Source of the DNA: JAVVHH01 sp964657565
Lineage (GTDB): Bacteria; Pseudomonadota; Alphaproteobacteria; Acetobacterales; Acetobacteraceae
Assembly (NCBI GenBank): GCA_964657565.1
Contig: CAZZVQ010000029.1
Coordinates: 1-43,473 of the forward strand
DNA length: 43,473 nt
Direction: 5' to 3'
Shown: one piece after another, positions 8,764-16,245 of the stretch
Layout: the number at the start of each line of letters is the position of its first letter
Position numbering within the stretch: position 1 is the stretch's first letter
The notes under the pieces: model-generated
Told to the model about the DNA's origin: nothing
The model's input: the letters and a program-made list of their open reading frames with translations, nothing else
The model's database searches: none
Made by a program: the position numbers and the translations under genes

Positions 8764-9687
8764 ATGCAACAAGCTAAGCTGCCTCAACCTATCGACGCGC
8801 AGCAATCCGAGAACGCTGGGGCGGCTTGGGAGTGTGCCATGGCGGCGGGGGATTTCGCGGCCGCGTGGGACGCGAGCGACAGGGTCATGGCGCACCGCGC
8901 GCCCGACCAGCGCGACGACCCGGCCCAGCCCTACCACCTGCGCTGGGTCTGGGACGGCACGGCGGTCGACGGACGGCGCGTGTTGGTGCGCTGCTATCAC
9001 GGACTCGGCGACACGCTGCAATTCTGCCGCTACCTGCCGGCGCTGCGGCGGCGTGCGGCCCAGGTGACGCTCGAGGTCCAGGCGGAGTTGGTGCCGCTGA
9101 TGGCGCTGGTGGGCGGCGCCGACCGGATCGTGCCGTTCGACCCGGCCTCCCCGTTGCCCCCGTCCGAATGCGACGTGGAGATCATGGAGCTGGCGCATGC
9201 GCTCCGGATCGCGCCGGAGCCGGTGCCGTATCTGCCCATCCCGCGCGCCGGACCGGCGCAGGGCGTGCGCGCCGGGTTCTGCTGGAAGGCCAACGCGGGG
9301 TGGCGGCCGGAGCGCTCGATCCCGGATGACGTGGCGCGGACCCTGACCATGGAGGGTATCGCCCTGCGAAGTCTGCAGAAGGGAGTGGTGCTACCCGGGA
9401 TGGCGCCGTGTCCGGCCGCGGTGCTGGACACGGCGCGGGTGATCGCCGGGCTCGATCTGGTGATCACGGTCGACACCATGGTGGCGCATCTGGCCGGGGC
9501 GATCGGGGTGCCGGTTTGGCTGCTGCTGGACACGGCGCCGGATTGGCGCTGGCTGGCCGGCGGACGGGGCAGCGTCTGGTATCGGGGCGTCCGCAAATAC
9601 CGGCAGACCGCGCCGGGCGAGTGGCGGCCATCGCTGCGCGCCGTGGGCCGCGACTTGACCCGTGTTGAACACGGGAGAATTGTCTAG
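8764..9687 (+). CDS. GT9-like glycosyltransferase with N-terminal TPR-like helix
   Basis: This 307-residue protein resembles the family 9 (ADP-heptose:LPS heptosyltransferase-like) proteins often fused to TPR repeats. Residues about 20-45 look like a TPR helix pair (AGAAWECAMAAGDFAAAWD). YHGLGDTLQFCRYLPAL is the typical acceptor-side start of the GT9 fold, and VITVDTMVAHLAGAIGVPVW is the nucleotide-sugar side; a DWRW segment follows. ATG 8764 keeps the whole TPR helix, but ATG 8839 has a better GGGAG ribosome site and is possible. It is the first gene of the plus-strand glycan cluster. The sugar and acceptor cannot be told. Confidence 0.75.
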   Translation: MQQAKLPQPIDAQQSENAGAAWECAMAAGDFAAAWDASDRVMAHRAPDQRDDPAQPYHLRWVWDGTAVDGRRVLVRCYHGLGDTLQFCRYLPALRRRAAQVTLEVQAELVPLMALVGGADRIVPFDPASPLPPSECDVEIMELAHALRIAPEPVPYLPIPRAGPAQGVRAGFCWKANAGWRPERSIPDDVARTLTMEGIALRSLQKGVVLPGMAPCPAAVLDTARVIAGLDLVITVDTMVAHLAGAIGVPVWLLLDTAPDWRWLAGGRGSVWYRGVRKYRQTAPGEWRPSLRAVGRDLTRVEHGRIV

Positions 9688-9711
9688 GGTTGAACGTGTT
9701 GTCGGCAGAGC

Positions 9712-10815
9712 ATGGGTAGAGGCCTTCGTATCGTAATCCTGGGGCTGACGATCACGTCGTCATGGGGCAACGGCCACGCAACCACCTACCGGGGGCTGGT
9801 GCGGGGGCTGGTACGGCGCGGCCACCAGGTGCTGTTCCTCGAACGCGACAAGCCCTGGTATGCCGAGCACCGTGACTTGGCCGAGCCGCCCTATGGCGAG
9901 ACCGCGCTCTACGACGATCTCGAGGCGCTCAGGGGCGAGTGGGCGCCGGCGATCGCCGCGGCCGATTTGGTGATCGTCGGGTCGTACGTGCCGGACGGCA
10001 TCGAGGTCGGGCGCATCGCGCAGTCGCTCGCTCGGGGCGCGACGGCGTTCTACGACATCGATACGCCGGTGACGCTGGCCGCGCTGGAGACCGGGTCGTG
10101 CGACTATCTTTCGGCCGAGATCTTGCGGCGGTACGACATCTATCTGTCCTTCACCGGTGGGCCGACCCTGCGGGAATTGGAGCGCGTCTGGGGCGCGCGC
10201 GCGGCGCGGCCGCTCTACTGCTCGGCCGACCCCGATCTGTATCGTCCGGCGCCGGACGCGGGGCTGCGGTGGGATCTGGGCTATCTCGGCACCTACAGCG
10301 CGGACCGGCAGCCCGTGCTCGAGACATTGCTCTGCGCACCGGCGCGGGACCTGGCGGGACGGCGGTTCGTCGTCGCCGGGCCACTCTACCCCGATGACGT
10401 CCAATGGCCGGAGAACGTCGAGCGGATCGAGCATGCGCCGCCCGCGGAACACCGTGACTTCTACGCCGCGCAGCGTTTCACCCTCAACGTGACGCGGGCC
10501 GACATGGTGCGCCGCGGCCACAGCCCGAGCGTGCGGCTGTTCGAGGCCGCGTGTTGCGGCACGCCAATCATCAGCGATCGGTGGGAGGGGCTGGACGAGT
10601 TGTTCGTCCCCGGCGAGGAGATCCTGATCGCCGACGGCACCGGCGACGTGCTGGCGGCGATCCGATCGATGCCGGAGGCGCGGCGGCTGGAAATCGGCGC
10701 GGCCGGGCGGGCCCGGGTTATGGCGGCGCATACCGGCGACCACCGGGCGGCGGAGTTGGAAGCGTTTGCCGAAGAGGCGTTGCAGACGCAGGAGCGCAGA
10801 CGGATGTCGGCATGA
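9712..10815 (+). CDS. CgeB-like glycosyltransferase, copy 1
   Basis: This 367-residue protein is of the CgeB/'spore maturation' glycosyltransferase type (GT-B fold, group 1-like C-terminal domain). The N-terminal ITSSWGNGHATTYRGL contains the Gly-rich nucleotide loop. The C-terminal SVRLFEAACCGTPIISDRW followed by LFVPGEEILIAD is the characteristic donor-binding motif. It is clearly paralogous to the next gene, which begins inside its stop codon (ATGA), so the two are translationally coupled. It probably adds sugars to a common glycoconjugate; donor and acceptor are unknown. Confidence 0.78.
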   Translation: MGRGLRIVILGLTITSSWGNGHATTYRGLVRGLVRRGHQVLFLERDKPWYAEHRDLAEPPYGETALYDDLEALRGEWAPAIAAADLVIVGSYVPDGIEVGRIAQSLARGATAFYDIDTPVTLAALETGSCDYLSAEILRRYDIYLSFTGGPTLRELERVWGARAARPLYCSADPDLYRPAPDAGLRWDLGYLGTYSADRQPVLETLLCAPARDLAGRRFVVAGPLYPDDVQWPENVERIEHAPPAEHRDFYAAQRFTLNVTRADMVRRGHSPSVRLFEAACCGTPIISDRWEGLDELFVPGEEILIADGTGDVLAAIRSMPEARRLEIGAAGRARVMAAHTGDHRAAELEAFAEEALQTQERRRMSA

Positions 10816-11894
10816 AGATCGTCATCTTCGGCCTGGCGGTCAGCTCGTCCTGGGGCAACGGGCACGCGGCGCTGTGGCGCGGTCTGATCCAGGCGCTGCT
10901 GGAGGCCGGGCACCGCGTCGTGTTCTTCGAGCGGGACGTGCCATATTACGCGGGCAACCGCGACCTGCATGCGCTGCCGCCCGGCGGCACGCTGGTGCTC
11001 TACGACGACTGGGCCGCCGCCCTGCCGCAGGCACGCGAGCAGTTGGCGGACGCCGATGTCGGCATGGTGACGTCGTACTGTCCGGACGGGCTCGCCGCGA
11101 CCGAGCTGGTGGTCGGGGCCAATCTGGCGGTGCGCTGCTTCTACGATCTGGACACGCCGGTGACGCTGGCGCGCATCGAGGCGGGTGAGGATGTCGGCTA
11201 TATCGGGCCGGACGGCCTGGCGCCGTTCGACCTCGTGCTGAGCTACACCGGCGGCGGCGCACTGGATGCGCTGCGCTCGCGCCTCGGCGCGCGGCGGACG
11301 GTGCCGATCTACGGCTCGGTCAACCCGGCGCTGCACCGGCCGGCAGAGCCGCGTCCGGAATACGCCGCCCTACTCTCCTATCTCGGCACCTACGCCGCCG
11401 ACCGGCAGGCGGCGCTGGAGCGGCTGTTCGTCGAGCCGGCGCGTCTCCTGCCGGGCGAGCGGTTCGTCATCGGCGGCGCGCAGTATCCGGATGGGTTCCC
11501 CTGGACCGCCAACACCTATTTCGTGCGGCACCTGCCGCCGCCGGAGCACAAGGCGTTCTACTCGTCGTCGCGGCTGACGCTGAACATCACGCGCGACGCG
11601 ATGGCACGGATGGGCTGGTGCCCGTCGGGGCGCTTGTTCGAGGCCGCCGCCTGCGGGGTGCCGATCCTGTCGGACTGGTTCGCCGGGTTGGACGAATTCT
11701 TCGTGCCCGGGGAGGAGATCCTGGTCGCGCATACGACCGACGAGGCCATGGCGGCGCTGCAACTCGGGAATCAAGCGCTGGCGCGCATCGCGGCGCGGGC
11801 CCGGGCCCGGACGCTCGAGGAGCATAGCGCGACCCGGCGCGCGGCGCAGATGGTCGCGGCGTTCGAGGCGGCCACGGCGCGGGTTCCCGTCTGA
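10812..11894 (+). CDS. CgeB-like glycosyltransferase, copy 2
   Basis: This 360-residue paralogue of the preceding protein has the same landmarks at the same places: VSSSWGNGHAALWRGL at the N-terminus, YDLDTPVTLARIE, SYLGTYAADRQ in the middle, and GRLFEAAACGVPILSDWF with EFFVPGEEILVA near the C-terminus. The frame is open upstream, but ATG 10812 is taken because it gives an ATGA overlap and matches the start of copy 1. Divergence between the copies is substantial, so they probably transfer different sugars or act in sequence. Confidence 0.78.
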   Translation: MKIVIFGLAVSSSWGNGHAALWRGLIQALLEAGHRVVFFERDVPYYAGNRDLHALPPGGTLVLYDDWAAALPQAREQLADADVGMVTSYCPDGLAATELVVGANLAVRCFYDLDTPVTLARIEAGEDVGYIGPDGLAPFDLVLSYTGGGALDALRSRLGARRTVPIYGSVNPALHRPAEPRPEYAALLSYLGTYAADRQAALERLFVEPARLLPGERFVIGGAQYPDGFPWTANTYFVRHLPPPEHKAFYSSSRLTLNITRDAMARMGWCPSGRLFEAAACGVPILSDWFAGLDEFFVPGEEILVAHTTDEAMAALQLGNQALARIAARARARTLEEHSATRRAAQMVAAFEAATARVPV

Positions 11895-11907
11895 TGCGAG
11901 AGTTCTG

Positions 11908-12681
11908 ATGTGGGGCATCATCCCGGCCGCCGGCAACGGCACGCGCATCCAGCCGCTGGCGTTCAGCAAGGAGCTGCTGCCGGTCGGATCGCGGCTCGAT
12001 GCCAGCGGCGTCGAACGGCCGCGGGCGGTCAGCGAATACCTGATCGAGCGAATGGTGCGGGCGGGGGCCGATAAGATCTGCTTCGTGATCTCGCCGTTCA
12101 AGAGCGACATCCTGCAGTACTACGGCGCCGCGGTCGGCGACGTCGACATCGCCTACGTGTGCCAGGCGGGCGCGGCCGGGCTGTGCGACGCGATCTTCCG
12201 TGCGCTGTCGGTGATCGCGCCGGACGAGCCGGTGCTGGTCGGGCTGCCGGACACGATCTGGTTCCCGGCCGACGCGCTGGCGGCGTTGCCGGACGACCGG
12301 CTGTCCTTCCTGCTGTTCCCGGTCGAACGGCCGGAGCTGTTCGACGCGGTGGTGTTGGATGATGACGGCCGGGTCGTGGAGATCGAGGTGAAGTCGGCGA
12401 CGGCGCGGTCGAAATGGATCTGGGGGGCGTTCAAGATGCCCGGCCGCACGCTGTTCGAGCTGCACCGCCTGTGGCTCGAGCGGGAGCGCCAGGACGAGTT
12501 CATGGGCACCCTCATCAACGCGTGGCTCCAGCGGGGCGGCTCGGCATGGGGGGTCTGCGCCGGCGAGAGCTACGTGGACGTCGGAACGTTGCACGGTTAC
12601 CGCGAGGCGATGCGGTTGCTGGGCGGACAGGATACGCCCGTCGCGGATGGGGCGAGCAGATTGGAGCGAAGCAGAGCGTGA
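11908..12681 (+). CDS. Sugar-1-phosphate nucleotidyltransferase
   Basis: This is a 257-residue nucleotidyltransferase of the RfbA/GalU-type Rossmann fold, which makes an NDP-sugar from a sugar-1-phosphate and NTP. The catalytic signature is PAAGNGTRIQPLAFSKELLP near residues 6-25, with the conserved Lys of the KELLP motif. GLPDTIWFP is the metal/sugar-binding loop and SKWIWGAFKMP the later conserved segment. The C-terminal hexapeptide domain of some relatives is absent. It probably supplies an activated sugar to the neighbouring transferases; sugar and base specificity are not evident. Confidence 0.82.
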   Translation: MWGIIPAAGNGTRIQPLAFSKELLPVGSRLDASGVERPRAVSEYLIERMVRAGADKICFVISPFKSDILQYYGAAVGDVDIAYVCQAGAAGLCDAIFRALSVIAPDEPVLVGLPDTIWFPADALAALPDDRLSFLLFPVERPELFDAVVLDDDGRVVEIEVKSATARSKWIWGAFKMPGRTLFELHRLWLERERQDEFMGTLINAWLQRGGSAWGVCAGESYVDVGTLHGYREAMRLLGGQDTPVADGASRLERSRA

Positions 12682-13436
12682 CCACAAGTTGGACCGAAGA
12701 GCGGATCAGGACGCAAGCGGAGGCGCTGGGACCGTGGTTCCACAATCTCGATTTGCATGGCGTCAAGACCGCACCCGAGCACTTCCTCGGCGACTTCCCG
12801 CGGGTGAAATGGGAGCGGTTCCAGCACTGCCTGCCGGACGACATGAGCGGGCGGACGGTGCTCGACATCGGCTGCAATGCCGGCTTCTACTCGATGGAGA
12901 TGAAGCGCCGGGGCGCCGACCGGGTGTTGGGGATCGATTTCGACCCCGACTATCTCGCCCAGGCCCGCTTCGCCGCCGAGGTGCAAGGCGTGGACGTCGA
13001 GTTCCAGCAGATGAGCGTCTACGACGTGGGGTCGTTGCGAGAGAAGTTCGATCTCGTCTTCTTCATCGGCGTGCTCTACCATTTGCGGCACCCGCTGCTC
13101 GCGCTCGACCTCATCCATGAGCACGTTGCCGGCGATCTGATGGTGTTCCAATCGCTGCAGCGCGGGTCCGACGAGATCATGGAGGTCGCAGCGGACTACG
13201 AGTTCTGGGACAAGGCGGCGTTCGACGAGCCCGGCTATCCCAAGCTGCATTTCATCGAGCACAGCTACTCGCACGACAACACCAATTGGTGGGCGCCGAA
13301 CCGGGCCTGTTCGGCGGCGATGCTGCGCTCGGCCGGGTTCACCATCGAGGCCAATCCGGAGGAGGAGACCTTCATCTGCCGCCGCGGCCGGCCGTCCGAC
13401 CCGCGCTACGGCGCCGTCTATCCGGCGAAGGGGTGA
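12678..13436 (+). CDS. SAM-dependent methyltransferase, CmoB-like (TIGR04290-type)
   Basis: This 252-residue class I methyltransferase has the SAM loop VLDIGCNAGFYSMEM and acidic GIDFDPDY of motif II. The overall character (WFHNLDLHGVKT, FFIGVLYHLRHPLLALD, WAPNRACSAAMLRSAGF) resembles CmoB/tRNA-mo5U-type methyltransferases, but it belongs to a group found in glycan clusters. This assignment to the TIGR04290 group is from memory and was not searched. Start GTG 12678 makes a GTGA overlap with the nucleotidyltransferase stop. It probably methylates a sugar in the pathway. Confidence 0.78.
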   Translation: MTTSWTEERIRTQAEALGPWFHNLDLHGVKTAPEHFLGDFPRVKWERFQHCLPDDMSGRTVLDIGCNAGFYSMEMKRRGADRVLGIDFDPDYLAQARFAAEVQGVDVEFQQMSVYDVGSLREKFDLVFFIGVLYHLRHPLLALDLIHEHVAGDLMVFQSLQRGSDEIMEVAADYEFWDKAAFDEPGYPKLHFIEHSYSHDNTNWWAPNRACSAAMLRSAGFTIEANPEEETFICRRGRPSDPRYGAVYPAKG

Positions 13437-13440
13437 GGCC

Positions 13441-14370
13441 ATGATCGAAGCGGCGATGATCTGGAACGAGCCCAACAACAAGTCGCACTGGGATTTCGAG
13501 AACGATCCCGGCTGGGCGACCTTCGCGCGGATGGCGACGCTGGCCGGCCAGGCGATCGCCGCCGAGGCCCCGGGGCTGCCGCGGGTCCTGGGCGGGATCA
13601 GCCCGATCGACCCGGACTTCATCCGCGCGCTGCAGAGCCATGGCGGGTTGGACCAGTTGGACGCGGTGGCGGTGCACGGTTTCCCGCTCGACTGGAACCA
13701 TTGGATGCTCGACGAGTGGCCGGAGAAGCTGGACAGCATCCGGGCGGTGACGGATCTGCCGCTCTGGGTGTCCGAGGTCGGGATCTCCACCTTCGGGGCC
13801 GAGGAGGTGCAGGCCTGGGGCCTCGGGCGAACGGCGGAGTTGCTGGTCGGCAAGGCCCCGCGGGTGCACTGGTACAGCCTGTATGACCTGCCCGCGGCCT
13901 GGCCCGCCACGACCCGGCACCGTGAAGCCGAGGGCAGCTCCTACTACCGGCATTTCCACATGGGTCTGCTCGACGAGAACGGGCGGCCGAAGCTGGCCGC
14001 CAAGCGGTTCCATGAATTCACGCCGGAGATCGGCATCTGCCAGTGGTTCCACTACGAGGACCACCGGCTGGACGACGCGGTGAAGTGGCTCGAGGATCTC
14101 GGCGTCACCTATCTGCGGACCGGGTTGTCCTGGGCGGATTGGTTCCGGCCGGACTGCGAGCGCTGGTTCGACCGGCAGATGCGGGCGCTGGAGAAGTTCA
14201 AGGTGACGGCGACGTTCTGCTTCACGCCGGAGCACGAAGGACAATGGGAACACTACACGGCCGTGCCCAAGCACCCGGAGCGGTTCGCGGAATTCTGCGG
14301 CACGATGATCCGCCGCTATGCGCCGGGGCGGGCCGATAGCCCGGTGCCGGCGCACGCGGGAGCGACGTAG
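13441..14370 (+). CDS. Glycoside hydrolase-like TIM-barrel protein with rotated motif order
   Basis: This 309-residue protein resembles clan GH-A glycosidases (annotated in relatives as beta-xylosidase). WNEPN near residues 8-12 carries the likely acid/base Glu10, and WVSEVG carries the likely nucleophile Glu112, about 100 residues later as in the clan. The C-terminal third (AVKWLEDLGVTYLRTGLSW, FCFTPEHEGQW, FAEFCGTMIRRYAP) looks like the part that normally precedes WNEPN, so the barrel seems circularly permuted. There is no signal peptide, so it would act in the cytoplasm or in sugar trimming during synthesis. It starts 4 bases after the methyltransferase stop. Activity is not established. 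Confidence 0.7.
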   Translation: MIEAAMIWNEPNNKSHWDFENDPGWATFARMATLAGQAIAAEAPGLPRVLGGISPIDPDFIRALQSHGGLDQLDAVAVHGFPLDWNHWMLDEWPEKLDSIRAVTDLPLWVSEVGISTFGAEEVQAWGLGRTAELLVGKAPRVHWYSLYDLPAAWPATTRHREAEGSSYYRHFHMGLLDENGRPKLAAKRFHEFTPEIGICQWFHYEDHRLDDAVKWLEDLGVTYLRTGLSWADWFRPDCERWFDRQMRALEKFKVTATFCFTPEHEGQWEHYTAVPKHPERFAEFCGTMIRRYAPGRADSPVPAHAGAT

Positions 14371-14374
14371 CGCG

Positions 14375-15193
14375 ATGCTGGCCGCGCTCTTGGAGCGGCG
14401 GCCGGTGGACGAGCCGGTGGCGCTGGTGGTGGCGCATCCGGACGACGAGACGCTCGCGGCCGGCGGCAGCCTGCATCTGTTCCGGCGGCTGCTGCTGATC
14501 CACGTGACCGATGGCGCGCCGCGCGGGCTGGGCGATGCCGCGCGGGAGGGCTTCGACAGCCCGGCGGCCTACGCGGCCGCGCGCACGCGCGAGTTGGACG
14601 CGGCGCTCGCGCTGTCGGGCGCGTCGCCGGAACGCGTGTCGCTGGGGATCGCGGATCAGGAGGCGACAGCGGCGGTGCCGGCGATCGCGGCGAGGCTGCG
14701 GGAGTTGTTTTCCGCGCATGGCATCCGGTCGGTGCTGACGCATTGCTACGAGGGCGGCCACCCCGACCATGACGCCGTGGCGATGGCGGTGCACGCGTCG
14801 GGCGCCGAGGTGTTCGAGTTCGCCGGCTATCATGCCGATGCGGATGGACGCCTCGAAAGCGGCTCCTTTCTAGCGCCCTCTCCCTCCGGGAGAGGGTTGG
14901 GTGAGGGTTCTCCGCGCCGCCAAGCCCTCACCCCGACCCTCTCCCGTGGGGAGAGGGAGCAGGAAGCGGTCGTGATGCTCCAAACTGACGAGCTTCGTCG
15001 CAAGCGAGCGATGCTCGCCTGCTTCCGAACCCAGCACGAAATCCTCTCCCGTTTCGATCCAGCGATTGAACGATTCCGCCGCGCGCCTCGTTATGACTTC
15101 TCCGAGCCGCCGCATCCGGGTCGGCTGCTGTATGAGGAATGGGGCTGGATGACGGGGACGGCGTGGCGGGAGCGGGTGCGATGCGTCGCCTGA
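14375..15193 (+). CDS. PIG-L (LmbE-like) family deacetylase with in-frame palindromic insert
   Basis: This 272-residue member of the PIG-L/LmbE family comprises zinc-dependent N-acetyl-sugar deacetylases. The metal motifs are VAHPDDETLAAGG near residue 22 and the later HCYEGGHPDHDAV; the His and Asp residues of HPDDE and HPDHD are present. An insert of about 30 residues (PSPSGRGLGEG ... LTPTLSRGERE) encoded by a palindromic repeat at 14876-14958 lies in the C-terminal third, after the catalytic motifs, and does not break the frame. ATG 14375 gives a start just before the family's typical N-terminus. It probably deacetylates a sugar made by the cluster. Confidence 0.82.
   Translation: MLAALLERRPVDEPVALVVAHPDDETLAAGGSLHLFRRLLLIHVTDGAPRGLGDAAREGFDSPAAYAAARTRELDAALALSGASPERVSLGIADQEATAAVPAIAARLRELFSAHGIRSVLTHCYEGGHPDHDAVAMAVHASGAEVFEFAGYHADADGRLESGSFLAPSPSGRGLGEGSPRRQALTPTLSRGEREQEAVVMLQTDELRRKRAMLACFRTQHEILSRFDPAIERFRRAPRYDFSEPPHPGRLLYEEWGWMTGTAWRERVRCVA
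14876..14958. repeat. Palindromic repeat inserted inside the PIG-L deacetylase gene
   Basis: The left half contains CCCTCTCCC tccGGGAGAGGG followed by GGGTGAGGG; the right half contains CCCTCACCCCGACCCTCTCCC and GGGAGAGGG, so the two halves are complementary and the element can fold as a long stem. The same arrangement occurs at 34834-34941 inside bchH. Such CCCTCTCCC/GGGAGAGGG elements are common dispersed repeats in GC-rich proteobacteria, usually between genes. Exact borders are approximate. Confidence 0.85.
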
Positions 15194-16245
15194 CGATCCT
15201 CAGCGTCGCCTACAAATTCGCCCCCGTCGGTCCCGACGCCGTCGGCGGCTCGGAGCAGGTGCTGACGGCGATCGACGCGGCGCTGGCCACCGCCGGGCAT
15301 CGCTCGATCGTCGTCGCCATGGCGGGCTCGCGGACCGCCGGCGAGTTGGTCGGGCTCGCCGGGCCGCCGCCGAGCGAGGCGATCGAGGAACCCATCATCG
15401 TCGCCCAGCGCCAGCGTGTGCAGCACGCAATCGAGCGCGTGCTGGCGGAGAACGACGTCGATCTCGTGCACATGCACGGGCTCGACTTCCACGAATACAG
15501 GGTGCCGCCGGGTCCGGCGATGCTGGCGACCCTGCATCTGCCGCCCGATTGGTACCCCCGGGCCGCCTACGAGACGGCGCGGCCGAATACCTGGTTGAAC
15601 TGCGTGTCGAACGACGAGGCGGCGCATACCTGGCCGGGTCCGCGGATGCTGTCGCCGATCCCGAACGGGGTGCCGGTGGCACGGCTGGCCGCGGCGCGGG
15701 TGACCAAGCGGGATTATGCGCTGATGCTCGCGCGGGTATGCCCGGAAAAGGGGCTGCACCTGGCGCTGCAGGCAACGCGGGCGGCGGGGACGCCGCTGCT
15801 GATCGGCGGTGAGATTTTCCCCTATGCGGCGCACCAGCATTATTTCGAGCACGAGGTGAAGCCATTGCTGGGCGAACACTGGCGCTATCTCGGGCCGTTG
15901 GGGTTCGCGCGCAAGCGGCGCCTCCTGGCCGGCGCGCGGTGCCTGCTGATCCCGAGCACGGTCGCCGAGACGAGTTCGCTGGTCGCGATGGAGGCGGCGA
16001 GTTGCGGCACGCCGGTCATCGCCTTCCGCAGCGGGGCGTTGCCGGAGGTGGTCGAGGATGGGCGGACCGGCTTCGTGGTGGACGACATCGACGGCATGAT
16101 CACCGCACTCGGCCGGATCGACGCCATCGACCCGGCCGAGTGCCGCCGCGTCGCGCAGGAGCGGTTCTCGCTGGAGCGGATGACCGGGGCCTATCTGGCG
16201 CGCTACGCCGACCTTGCCGCGCGGACGATCACGCGGGCCGCTTGA
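15181..16245 (+). CDS. GT4-type glycosyltransferase
   Basis: This 354-residue GT-B fold transferase is of the GT4 group. The N-terminal GPDAVGGSEQVLTAID holds the Gly-rich GGSE loop; the C-terminal domain has ARVCPEKGLHLALQA and the E-x7-E-like signature TSSLVAMEAASCGTPVIAF, followed by GALPEVVEDGRTGFVVDD. ATG 15181 overlaps the deacetylase stop by 13 bases and begins at the first beta strand (MRRLTILSVAY). A retaining mechanism is usual for this family. The pairing with a PIG-L deacetylase recalls pathways that add GlcNAc and then deacetylate it, but that link is inference. Confidence 0.85.
   Translation: MRRLTILSVAYKFAPVGPDAVGGSEQVLTAIDAALATAGHRSIVVAMAGSRTAGELVGLAGPPPSEAIEEPIIVAQRQRVQHAIERVLAENDVDLVHMHGLDFHEYRVPPGPAMLATLHLPPDWYPRAAYETARPNTWLNCVSNDEAAHTWPGPRMLSPIPNGVPVARLAAARVTKRDYALMLARVCPEKGLHLALQATRAAGTPLLIGGEIFPYAAHQHYFEHEVKPLLGEHWRYLGPLGFARKRRLLAGARCLLIPSTVAETSSLVAMEAASCGTPVIAFRSGALPEVVEDGRTGFVVDDIDGMITALGRIDAIDPAECRRVAQERFSLERMTGAYLARYADLAARTITRAA

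Noticed and set aside
7374..8777. Long plus-strand open frame (467 codons) opposite nhaA
   Set aside because: It is charged and low-complexity; nhaA on the other strand is unambiguous.
9659..9675. Perfect palindrome CCCGTGTT-g-AACACGGG near the end of the GT9-like gene
   Set aside because: The stem is short with no T-run, and it lies inside coding sequence of a packed cluster; it could be chance and does not support a terminator.
13441..14370. Glycosidase-like gene as a truncated fragment lacking the first barrel strands
   Set aside because: The missing part seems to be present at the C-terminus and total length equals a full barrel; upstream DNA is the methyltransferase gene, with no remnant.
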